Below, piece by piece: positions 1 to 5,213 of a DNA stretch of 5,566 nt. The translations under genes and the position numbers were made by a program. Each line of letters opens with the position of its first letter. The stretch's first letter is position 1. The stretch comes from Bacteriovorax stolpii (lineage in GTDB: Bacteria > Bdellovibrionota > Bacteriovoracia > Bacteriovoracales > Bacteriovoracaceae). The notes below the pieces were generated by a model, which was not told the DNA's origin, made no database searches, and saw only the letters and a program-made list of their open reading frames with translations. The DNA is taken from NCBI GenBank assembly GCA_945862475.1, contig CAMAYW010000188.1, forward strand, positions 1 to 5,566. The letters are read 5' to 3'.

Positions 1-678
1 GATCAATATACATTAGATCCACGCTCTCTATTTTCAGGAAAAATTGAAAATCTTGGCGAACGAAAGTTTGGCCTAGTGGATTCCTCTCGAGTAGGTGGTT
101 TTGACATACCCACGGAATACTCTTATCTCATGGGCTCGTCAGTTAGAACTGCCTATCCTATCCTTAAATTTATGAAATTAAAGTTAGGTGAGAAGAAATT
201 CTCAGGTTTCATAGAAGCTTCTGGATTTGATGTCGATTATTTCGTGATTATGAATAATCCTTTGAATATAAAATTCATCGAGCATTGTGTTTCTTATTTA
301 ATCTCTGAAGGAGCTCTTACTCAGAATAATATTCATGCCATTATTGAGGGGGCAAACTTTAAAGATGTTCACTCTTCCATTTTTTCTGATCTTTGGATCT
401 CAAGAGATATCGATACGGGAACAAAAAGGATGATCTCTAAGATTAAGCACTCCTATGAGCAAAATACGTCTTATGAATTTTTAGGCGGCAAAGACTACGT
501 AGAAGCAACTGATCAAGATTTTTTAAAGGAAATGAAGCTGAGTGATGAATTTAATCACTTTAGACGACAATATAATCTCACTCATTTTCAAGGATTGGAC
601 CAACTCCTCACTAAAGGAGGACATCATTTCGATGCTAAAAAAACAAAAAATGGTTGGATTATAACAAAAGCTTCTTAG
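1..678 (+). CDS. Partial regulator-like protein, C-terminal 225 residues; paralog of the gene at 3167-4030
   Basis: The reading frame is open from base 1 without a stop, so the gene begins upstream of the window; the GTG at 76 is an internal codon, not a convincing start, because the coding signal upstream of it aligns with the paralog. I see no catalytic motif. The visible residues align by eye with the 287-residue protein at 3167-4030. YTLDPRSLFS (3-12) matches YELDIESAFS there (58-67), the middle helical part (about 54-106) matches its 100-152, KIKHSYEQ (148-154) matches KIRAFDQ, and the tail YNLTHFQGL...NGWIIT matches YKLGIASGL...KGYDLIT. By that alignment about 55 residues, the HTH-like part, are missing and the full protein would be near 280 residues. 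The C-terminal third could be a V4R-like ligand-sensing fold. The stop TAG carries part of the ribosome binding site of the hydrolase, suggesting cotranscription. A transcription-factor role is inferred from the paralog. Confidence 0.8.
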   Translation, partial: DQYTLDPRSLFSGKIENLGERKFGLVDSSRVGGFDIPTEYSYLMGSSVRTAYPILKFMKLKLGEKKFSGFIEASGFDVDYFVIMNNPLNIKFIEHCVSYLISEGALTQNNIHAIIEGANFKDVHSSIFSDLWISRDIDTGTKRMISKIKHSYEQNTSYEFLGGKDYVEATDQDFLKEMKLSDEFNHFRRQYNLTHFQGLDQLLTKGGHHFDAKKTKNGWIITKAS

Positions 679-683
679 GAGAG
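677..683 (+). promoter_or_regulatory. Ribosome binding site of the hydrolase gene
   Basis: AGGAGAG overlaps the stop codon of the upstream gene and lies 3 nt before ATG 687. It decides the start: the earlier in-frame TTG at 654 lies inside the upstream gene and has no such site. Confidence 0.7.
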
Positions 684-686
684 ACC

Positions 687-1385
687 ATGAACTTAGTCTG
701 TGTCCACGGTAACAGTCTTGACTCTTCAATTTTTGACCAGATCGAAATTCCTTTTCTTCAAAAAATCGCCATCAACCTTCCTGGACATGGTGGAAGGGCG
801 ATCGGAAATAATAAATCCTTTTTGGATCTCGTGAATACTGTTCATGATGATTTAGTTGGTAAGAAAGATCTCGTTTTGTTTGGTTCATCCTTGGGTGGAC
901 ACATTATGTATCACTTACTTTCACGACTAAATCCTCTGGCGATCATCACCATCAGTTCGCCGCCACTTAATTTAGAGAATGTTTCAAAAGCCTTTTTTCC
1001 TAATCCTTTGGGGGCACTTCTCTTTCAAGAGGAGATCTCTGAGATAGACTCCTTGAATCTTTCTCACAGCATGCTTCATCTTAAAAAAGGAGACGCTCAT
1101 AAGTTATCACAAATGATCCAAATGACTGATCCAAAGGTTCGCGGAGTCATAGGGCAAAGTTTGATGAGGGGAGAGTTTTTAGATGAGGTGGAGCTTCTGA
1201 CTAACTTCAAGGGAAAAAAAATCTTTCTCACTCCAACTGAAGAGAAGTTTGTAAATAGTGATTATATTCGTTCATTGAGTCTTGGAGAAGTTATCGAAGT
1301 AGATGGGGGACATATCCTCACTCAGGATAACCCCAAAATGATTAATGAAATCTTAAGCCGCGAACTTGGTGAATTGAGGGCTTAG
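687..1385 (+). CDS. Alpha/beta-hydrolase fold protein (esterase/thioesterase-like)
   Basis: This 232-residue soluble protein has the expected layout of a small alpha/beta-hydrolase. An early VCVHGNS (4-10) is the oxyanion-hole strand-loop, LPGHGG (31-36) follows strand 4, and the nucleophile elbow is G-S-S-L-G-G (66-71) with Ser68. The histidine is in VDGGHI (His209). The acid is less clear: Glu185 or Glu186 in TPTEEKF sits where the family usually has Asp. Known relatives cleave esters, thioesters, lactones or C-C bonds; the substrate cannot be read from the sequence. No signal peptide is visible, so it is probably cytoplasmic. It follows the regulator-like gene by 8 nt and converges on, and overlaps by 33 bp, an acyl carrier protein gene. 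That context makes an acyl thioester or methyl ester substrate plausible (inference; a BioH-like role beside a methyltransferase is one option). The start ATG 687 is chosen from its ribosome binding site. Confidence 0.85.
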   Translation: MNLVCVHGNSLDSSIFDQIEIPFLQKIAINLPGHGGRAIGNNKSFLDLVNTVHDDLVGKKDLVLFGSSLGGHIMYHLLSRLNPLAIITISSPPLNLENVSKAFFPNPLGALLFQEEISEIDSLNLSHSMLHLKKGDAHKLSQMIQMTDPKVRGVIGQSLMRGEFLDEVELLTNFKGKKIFLTPTEEKFVNSDYIRSLSLGEVIEVDGGHILTQDNPKMINEILSRELGELRA

Positions 1386-1610
1386 ATAGTTTACGAAGTT
1401 TTCCATAGTGACAATTTTTTGAAAATCCTCTTTTGGTATTTCAACCCGATGCCTTTTTCGTAGCTCCATCACTAAATCTAAAAAGTCCATTGAATCTAGG
1501 TCAAGTTGGTCACTAAACGATTCTTGATCATCTAGATAAGAGGTATCCGTTTCAGGACATATATCACTAATAATTTTCAAAACATAGTTTCTAATTTCTA
1601 GATATTCCAT
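1353..1610 (-). CDS. Stand-alone acyl carrier protein
   Basis: This 85-residue acidic protein has the size and helix pattern of an ACP. The phosphopantetheine attachment motif is DLDS-MDFLDLV (37-47) with Ser40 as the carrier serine, followed by helix II and the ...VEIPKEDFQKIVTMENFVNYL segment (56-76) typical of ACP helices III-IV. It would carry acyl or aminoacyl groups as thioesters in the cytoplasm after activation by a phosphopantetheinyl transferase encoded elsewhere. It is probably not the housekeeping fatty-acid ACP: no fab gene is nearby, and the motif is DLDSMD rather than the usual DSLD. It lies 9 nt downstream of the methyltransferase stop, so both are likely one transcript, and close to an acyltransferase-like gene. 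That suggests a dedicated carrier for a specialised product. Its last 33 bases overlap the end of the convergent hydrolase gene. Confidence 0.92.
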   Translation of the reverse strand: MEYLEIRNYVLKIISDICPETDTSYLDDQESFSDQLDLDSMDFLDLVMELRKRHRVEIPKEDFQKIVTMENFVNYLSPQFTKFAA

Positions 1611-1616
1611 CAGTTG

Positions 1617-1621
1617 CCTTT
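1617..1621 (-). promoter_or_regulatory. Ribosome binding site of the ACP gene
   Basis: AAAGG on the minus strand lies 6 nt before the ACP start ATG and overlaps the stop codon of the methyltransferase gene, consistent with translational coupling of the two genes. Confidence 0.6.
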
Positions 1622-2396
1622 AATTTTTAATAGCAGTTACGATAAATTTATTACAAAAATGAACTTCTGATTTTTTCATCTCAGAAATGTAAGTGTTCAT
1701 AAAATCATTAAAAACATCTTCGCCAATAATGCTTTTTATGATGGATTCAGACTGATTGAATCGCATGATCATATTATCTATTTCACAATCAAGGTCAGTA
1801 TCCCTGAACAACATTGGGACCACATGACACTCGCTTAGTTTTAAGCCAATTTCTGAAATCATTCGCGGGAGCTTTCTTCCAATGAAGAGATCAATCGGGA
1901 GATTATTATATAAATGACTCAGTTGATCCTTAAGGATGGGACTTTCATGGTGAAGATTGAAAATGAGGCCATCTAAATCAATGATCACTAATTTTCCACC
2001 AGGTCTAAGGACCCTTATCGCCTCATTTAAAATATCTTTTGGAGTTAAAGTATGTTCAAGAACAAAACGAATAAAGATGACATCAAATTGTGCTTCTTGA
2101 AATGGTAAGTTCGTGAGATCAGCAACAAAGAAATCAATGAGACCTTTCGAGCCTTTCTGTGCTTCTTTTATCCTCAGTTCAGATGCATCACATCCACTTA
2201 CCCGAGAGTGGTATTTAGATTTTATCATTTTTGCCAAAGTACCAACCCCACATCCCGCATCGAGTACATTTTTACCGTTTAAGTCAAGATTCAATAGATG
2301 AAGCTCATCTTCTACTGAATATTGGGGAAGGGAATTTTGTTGTTTGAGTCTCAAGGACTCTTTTTGATTTTCGATGATGTAATTCATGCCAGTCAT
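1620..2396 (-). CDS. Class I SAM-dependent methyltransferase
   Basis: This 258-residue protein carries the classic Rossmann methyltransferase motifs. Motif I is VLDAGCGVG (44-52). The acidic residue ending strand 2 is Asp70 in GCDAS. ADLTNLPF (92-99) is the adenine-binding region, FDVIFIRFVLEH (104-115) is strand 4 and its helix, and the post-III motif is LRPGG (130-134). This is the Methyltransf_11/25 type that methylates small molecules, lipids or carrier-bound acids; the C-terminal part (about 145-258) is divergent and should set specificity. The substrate is unknown. Its coupling to an ACP gene 9 nt downstream suggests an ACP-bound or ACP-derived substrate (inference; BioC-like carboxyl methylation is one precedent). 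The N-terminal region does not look like BioC. The start is uncertain: ATG 2396 has only a weak GAAG upstream, and ATG 2387 (residue 4) is equally possible. It is transcribed divergently from the acyltransferase-like gene. Confidence 0.9.
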   Translation of the reverse strand: MTGMNYIIENQKESLRLKQQNSLPQYSVEDELHLLNLDLNGKNVLDAGCGVGTLAKMIKSKYHSRVSGCDASELRIKEAQKGSKGLIDFFVADLTNLPFQEAQFDVIFIRFVLEHTLTPKDILNEAIRVLRPGGKLVIIDLDGLIFNLHHESPILKDQLSHLYNNLPIDLFIGRKLPRMISEIGLKLSECHVVPMLFRDTDLDCEIDNMIMRFNQSESIIKSIIGEDVFNDFMNTYISEMKKSEVHFCNKFIVTAIKN

Positions 2397-2416
2397 TTTG
2401 CTTCAAAAGGATAGAA

Positions 2417-2430
2417 ATTCCAAAAGGAAT
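2417..2430. promoter_or_regulatory. Inverted repeat in the divergent intergenic region, candidate operator
   Basis: ATTCC-AAAA-GGAAT is a perfect 5-bp inverted repeat with a 4-base centre, lying between the divergent starts at 2396 and 2476. CAAAAGGA also occurs twice in the same space (2404-2411 and 2421-2428), and a 12-bp palindrome AAAATTAATTTT lies at 2449-2460. The position would allow one bound protein to control both the methyltransferase-ACP unit and the acyltransferase-like gene. A+T-rich sequence gives chance palindromes, so this is tentative. Confidence 0.3.
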
Positions 2431-2442
2431 ATGTTGCCGGCT

Positions 2443-2469
2443 TTGAAAAAAATTAATTTTCGAAATAAT
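2443..2469 (+). promoter_or_regulatory. Possible promoter of the acyltransferase-like gene
   Basis: TTGAAA (2443-2448) and AATAAT (2464-2469) each match five of six consensus bases, but the spacer is only 15 nt. The -10 would lie 6 nt before ATG 2476, placing the transcript start almost on the start codon, as in leaderless mRNAs. Weak evidence in A+T-rich DNA. Confidence 0.22.
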
Positions 2470-2475
2470 CAAGCC

Positions 2476-3189
2476 ATGAAAAATTTTAAAATTGTTATTC
2501 TTGAAAATCCACTTACCACTTGGAACAGTCCAAAGACTCGGCAAATCGTAAATGATATCGTCAGTTTAAAGGCTGAGGGATACGGGCGTGCCTTTAATGA
2601 TCCACTTCTTGTGATCCCCTTAGATGTTTTTGAATTTGTTGGGAATCATATCCTTCTTTATAAAGATGATAAATTAATCATGGGATATAAAAACGTAAGC
2701 TATCAGGATTGCCTAAGAATGAATTTGGACTTTCCCCTCAATGCTCCCATAAGAACAGGAGGTAGTGATGAGCACAAGAAGGCGTATCATGATTTTTTTC
2801 AAGAAAATGGAAATAAAAAAATCAGTTATGATTGTCATTTGACTGTGAGTAATGAAGCATCAAGTGACCCAGAGACTCTTTATGAAGCGTTATCAATTCT
2901 TCATGCATTAGCAGTTCATCATCGTTTTACTGAAAAGATTGATTTTACTTTTATGCTTGGCACATATTTCGCTGGAACCCATAAGACATTTCAAAAAATG
3001 GGTTCAGTCATTTTTCAAGGACTCCCGGCTATCCACTTGTCTACCTATGATAAAAGAGAAGCTCTCATTATGTTATGTAATAGAAATTTCAGTAAAAAGA
3101 CTTTAGAACTTGCTCAAAAGTATGAACGCCTTTGGAAATTGAGAAAGGTCATTTCTTCAGGAAAGACTAATGAACTAAATGTTGCCTAG
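2476..3189 (+). CDS. GNAT-fold-like putative acyltransferase (resembles N-acyl amino acid synthase / autoinducer synthase layout)
   Basis: From ATG 2476 this encodes 237 residues. The order of segments resembles acyl-ACP-using GNAT relatives such as FeeM-type N-acyl amino acid synthases. It has an N-terminal helical entry (about 21-40, ...IVSLKAEGYGRAF), a strand pair HILLYKDDKLIMGYKNV (58-74) like the 'hhlla-ddg-lvG-R' segment, and EASSDPETLYEALSILHALAVHH (127-149) at the place of the 'E-x-S-R-laV' helix. GTYFAGTHKTFQKMGSVIFQGLPAIHL (162-188) resembles the 'nPrHa-fY-r-lGF' tail followed by a late strand. The usual acetyl-CoA R-x-x-G-x-G/A loop is not evident, which fits this branch or a divergent member. 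Reaction and substrate are not established. Adjacent ACP and methyltransferase genes support an acyl donor on ACP (inference). Start alternatives are ATG 2431, preceded by AAAAGGA but with only 2 nt spacing, and ATG 2386, which overlaps the divergent methyltransferase. The 3' end overlaps the convergent regulator by 23 bp. Confidence 0.55.
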   Translation: MKNFKIVILENPLTTWNSPKTRQIVNDIVSLKAEGYGRAFNDPLLVIPLDVFEFVGNHILLYKDDKLIMGYKNVSYQDCLRMNLDFPLNAPIRTGGSDEHKKAYHDFFQENGNKKISYDCHLTVSNEASSDPETLYEALSILHALAVHHRFTEKIDFTFMLGTYFAGTHKTFQKMGSVIFQGLPAIHLSTYDKREALIMLCNRNFSKKTLELAQKYERLWKLRKVISSGKTNELNVA

Positions 3190-4030
3190 GGTATTTGATA
3201 GTAATGAGATCATAACCTTTATTAGATGCAACGTTTTCAATTTTTGTAGTTGAATAATCAAGATCAAAGAGAGTTGATAGACCCGAGGCAATCCCTAACT
3301 TATAGTATATAAGTGAAGAGCTGTGTACATTATTTATTCCATAAATGTCTTTAAACTCATCTGTCGCGCTACATTTGATTGTGACTTCATCATCTTTCTG
3401 AGAAATCAATTTGTATTTGTAAGATTGATCAAAGGCACGAATTTTTTCCGTGAAAAAATCATCATAAAAGTCAGCGTTTAAATTTTCAATCCCAGATGTA
3501 AAAAAGAATTTTTGATTGAGTCGTTTAATGCCATCCTCGCCACACCGTCTCATGAAACTTTGATCTTTCTGAAGTCTCTCTGATAAATCTAAAAAGTCCA
3601 ATACAAGTTTAAAAGGTATATCCAATTCAGGGTATAAGAGGATTGTTTTAGGAATTTGCAGTCTTCTAAAAATGAGAACGTTTAACCAACCTAAGTCTGC
3701 ATCATTGAGTCCATTCACAAAATTTATAAGGGTGATGACTTTTGAGTTTTTTTCGTATTGATAGCGTTCGGGGAGTAGTGGTTCTTCTTTCAAATAATTT
3801 CTAGCAAAGGCCTTCACATCAAATTGATCTGAGAATGCACTTTCGATATCAAGCTCATAGTACTCACAAAAATTCATGGCATAACTTACTGGGAAATCAT
3901 GAGGGTTGAGTAGGTGTTTCGCGGCTTCTTTTTGAGTCATGCCAAATTGAGAAATATAATCTTTCCAATCAAGATCAAGAATCTCTCTGATCGCCCGCGT
4001 GTTTTTTAGGAAAATTGACTCACTCAGCAT
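3167..4030 (-). CDS. Putative one-component regulator: N-terminal HTH-like region, C-terminal V4R-like domain
   Basis: This 287-residue protein has no membrane segment. Residues about 22-68 (…FGMTQKEAAKHL…VSYAMNFCEYYELDIESAF) follow the XRE/Cro-type pattern: TQ-x-x-AA helix, turn, recognition helix, then a final 'eyy-ldi-saf' helix. A helical middle (about 97-175) follows. The C-terminal part (about 190-282) ends in a pattern like the V4R/Bet3-type sensor fold, with YYKLGIASGLSTLF (242-255) at the place of 'C-y-x-x-G-y-asG' and SNKGYDLITI (269-278) at the place of 'C-x-a-x-G-d-x-x-C-x-f'. The metal-binding cysteines of many V4R domains are absent. The role as a ligand-responsive DNA-binding protein is inferred. 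It matches the truncated gene at the left edge through its whole visible length. ATG 4030 has GGAGGA directly touching it, an abnormal spacing; no start codon of the usual ATG, GTG or TTG types lies upstream before a stop in frame. Confidence 0.68.
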   Translation of the reverse strand: MLSESIFLKNTRAIREILDLDWKDYISQFGMTQKEAAKHLLNPHDFPVSYAMNFCEYYELDIESAFSDQFDVKAFARNYLKEEPLLPERYQYEKNSKVITLINFVNGLNDADLGWLNVLIFRRLQIPKTILLYPELDIPFKLVLDFLDLSERLQKDQSFMRRCGEDGIKRLNQKFFFTSGIENLNADFYDDFFTEKIRAFDQSYKYKLISQKDDEVTIKCSATDEFKDIYGINNVHSSSLIYYKLGIASGLSTLFDLDYSTTKIENVASNKGYDLITIKYPRQHLVH

Positions 4031-4036
4031 TCCTCC
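4031..4036 (-). promoter_or_regulatory. Shine-Dalgarno-like GGAGGA with zero spacing to the start codon
   Basis: The minus strand reads TTGGAGGAATG, so the strong GGAGGA abuts ATG 4030. A working site normally needs about 5-9 nt. In frame, TAA lies four codons upstream, and the next codon after ATG is CTG, which would give only 3 nt. Either initiation is inefficient, or the mRNA is leaderless and the motif is incidental. Confidence 0.4.
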
Positions 4037-4052
4037 AACTTATAAAAATTGG
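4035..4052. promoter_or_regulatory. Inverted repeat over the -10 region of the regulator gene, candidate autoregulatory operator
   Basis: CCAACTT-ATAA-AAATTGG (plus strand) pairs six of seven arm positions around a 4-base centre. It covers the possible -10 hexamer of the regulator gene at 3167-4030, a common place for a repressor to control its own gene. No copy of the same sequence was found at 2397-2475. Confidence 0.35.
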
Positions 4053-4065
4053 CGCTTTATGTAAA
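4039..4065 (-). promoter_or_regulatory. Possible promoter of the HTH/V4R-like regulator gene
   Basis: On the minus strand TTTACA (4060-4065) and TATAAG (4039-4044) each match five of six consensus bases with a 15-nt spacer. The -10 ends 8 nt before ATG 4030, so the transcript would begin at or just before the start codon. Confidence 0.35.
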
Positions 4066-4090
4066 TCATGAGGGGGCAGTGACTTTTCAG

Positions 4091-4105
4091 TGTCTTAGAG
4101 AGACA
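4091..4105 (-). terminator. Weak hairpin just after the DUF2914-like gene
   Basis: TGTCT-TAGAG-AGACA forms a perfect 5-bp stem with a 5-base loop one base past the TGA of the membrane protein gene. No run of T follows on the minus strand, so an intrinsic terminator is doubtful and the regulator may receive read-through from trxB. Confidence 0.2.
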
Positions 4106-4106
4106 A

Positions 4107-5213
4107 TCAAAAGAAATCGTAGGTAAACACTCTTTCCGTTGATGTATTATCATTTTGGATTTCTAAATTGATTCTTCCTACTTCTCTTCCGTCAGAAGTT
4201 TCGACTATGACTTTCCACTTGCCGGCAATATAGAACTGTTTAGTTCCAAATCCTCTAAAGCCTTGGTCTCTTCCACCCAAGATATTGAGAGGGATGGTGT
4301 CTTCTAATTTCCAGCCTTGTTTCTCATCGTCTCGATACCACTTAAGAAAGACCTGATCTTTAAAACGGGCCGGAGAAAAAATGGATAAAATGATCGTCAC
4401 CTTATCACCGGGACGAGCATGAAACTCTTGTGAGCCTTTGGAGAAAAAGCTCCAGTTGGATTTGATGTATTTACCAATATAGTGACCGTCTTTTTTTTCA
4501 ATGTCGTAGTAAACACCAATCTTTTTGACGGCAACTGGTACTGGAGGAATAAGGGAGGTGTAGTAGCCAATAAGAAAGAAGAGGTGAACGGCGATAGTAG
4601 GTCTTAAAACGTGATTTCTAGCGATGAGACCTTTTCCTTCTTGATTTTTAAAATTTAACTTCCAGATAAGGGCCATCACAAGAGCTGAACTCATGAGTCC
4701 CATCCAAAAGGGAAGGTTGCCTATGTGGCCCATTAGAATTGGATAGAAAAATGAAAAATAAGACAGAACGCAGATACAAAACAGAATCACTCGCACTGGT
4801 AGGCCCAACTTTCTTATCTTGGGTATCTCATTAGCGAGCATAAGAATGGCGAGGAGAAGAATAAAAAGAAAACTCGTGAAGGCCGAAGCTGAGGTGTAAT
4901 AAAAGATTGTGTAAACGGATAAGAGAGAGCCAAAAAGAAAGTGAACGACAAGGTTATGGTAGTCCCAGAACTTTTGCGCTTTTCCTTTTAAATTCATCGT
5001 CCCGATGGAGATTTTTATTTCAATCAGAAGAAATGTTCCTAAAAGGATGAGATAGACTGCCTGTTGTATGAGATTGAAGAGACTGTCGATTCTTCCTACC
5101 GTGTAGAGATCAAATAAGAAGCCCATTGCGAAAACAATCATGGAGACCAGCACTTCGTTGTGCTGGTAAAACTCCATGAATCGATTTTTTAAATGGTAAA
5201 ATTTTTGGACCAC
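4107..5213 (-). CDS. Multi-helix inner-membrane protein with C-terminal DUF2914-like domain
   Basis: This 368-residue protein has about seven hydrophobic helices (roughly 21-40, 47-66, 87-106, 112-130, 139-158, 166-185, 204-222) followed by a soluble tail of about 145 residues. The tail contains QVFLKWYRDDE (287-297), GGRDQGFRGFGTKQFYIAGKWKVIVETSDGREVG in pieces at 313-346, and a closing strand RINLEI. This Trp-rich beta pattern with 'R-G-x-r-s ... G-x-W-x-V-x-v ... G' is what I recognise as DUF2914, a domain of unknown function often found alone or behind membrane helices in Proteobacteria and Bdellovibrio-like genomes. The tail probably faces the periplasm, by analogy only. The start is GTG 5213, immediately after the trxB stop and preceded by GAGGG at 7 nt; ATG 5177 (residue 13) is an alternative but has no ribosome binding site. 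It probably belongs to the trxB operon. Function unknown. Confidence 0.8.
   Translation of the reverse strand: MVQKFYHLKNRFMEFYQHNEVLVSMIVFAMGFLFDLYTVGRIDSLFNLIQQAVYLILLGTFLLIEIKISIGTMNLKGKAQKFWDYHNLVVHFLFGSLLSVYTIFYYTSASAFTSFLFILLLAILMLANEIPKIRKLGLPVRVILFCICVLSYFSFFYPILMGHIGNLPFWMGLMSSALVMALIWKLNFKNQEGKGLIARNHVLRPTIAVHLFFLIGYYTSLIPPVPVAVKKIGVYYDIEKKDGHYIGKYIKSNWSFFSKGSQEFHARPGDKVTIILSIFSPARFKDQVFLKWYRDDEKQGWKLEDTIPLNILGGRDQGFRGFGTKQFYIAGKWKVIVETSDGREVGRINLEIQNDNTSTERVFTYDFF

Noticed and set aside
76..78. GTG as the start of the left-edge gene.
   Set aside because: The frame is open to base 1 and residues encoded at 7-36 align with the paralog, so the gene continues upstream of the window.
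523..729. A minus-strand open frame of 68 codons.
   Set aside because: It lies antisense to the end of the regulator-like gene and the hydrolase start, shows no domain pattern and has low-complexity Ser/Phe content; it is a shadow.
2113..2544. Short open frames opposite or across the methyltransferase and acyltransferase-like genes (2113-2301 plus, 2305-2544 minus).
   Set aside because: They overlap genes with clear motifs or coding patterns in another frame and have no recognisable composition of their own.
1473..3600. An exact 17-bp repeat, TAAATCTAAAAAGTCCA, at 1473-1489 and 3584-3600.
   Set aside because: Both copies lie on the coding complement of the same short peptide DFLDL (ACP helix II and the regulator), in the same frame. 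Shared codon use in A+T-rich genes explains it better than a regulatory or mobile repeat.
4080..4105. CACTGAAAAGTCACTG on the minus strand as a terminator stem.
   Set aside because: The arms repeat directly rather than inversely (CACTG twice), so they do not form a stem; only the 5-bp hairpin next to it is possible.
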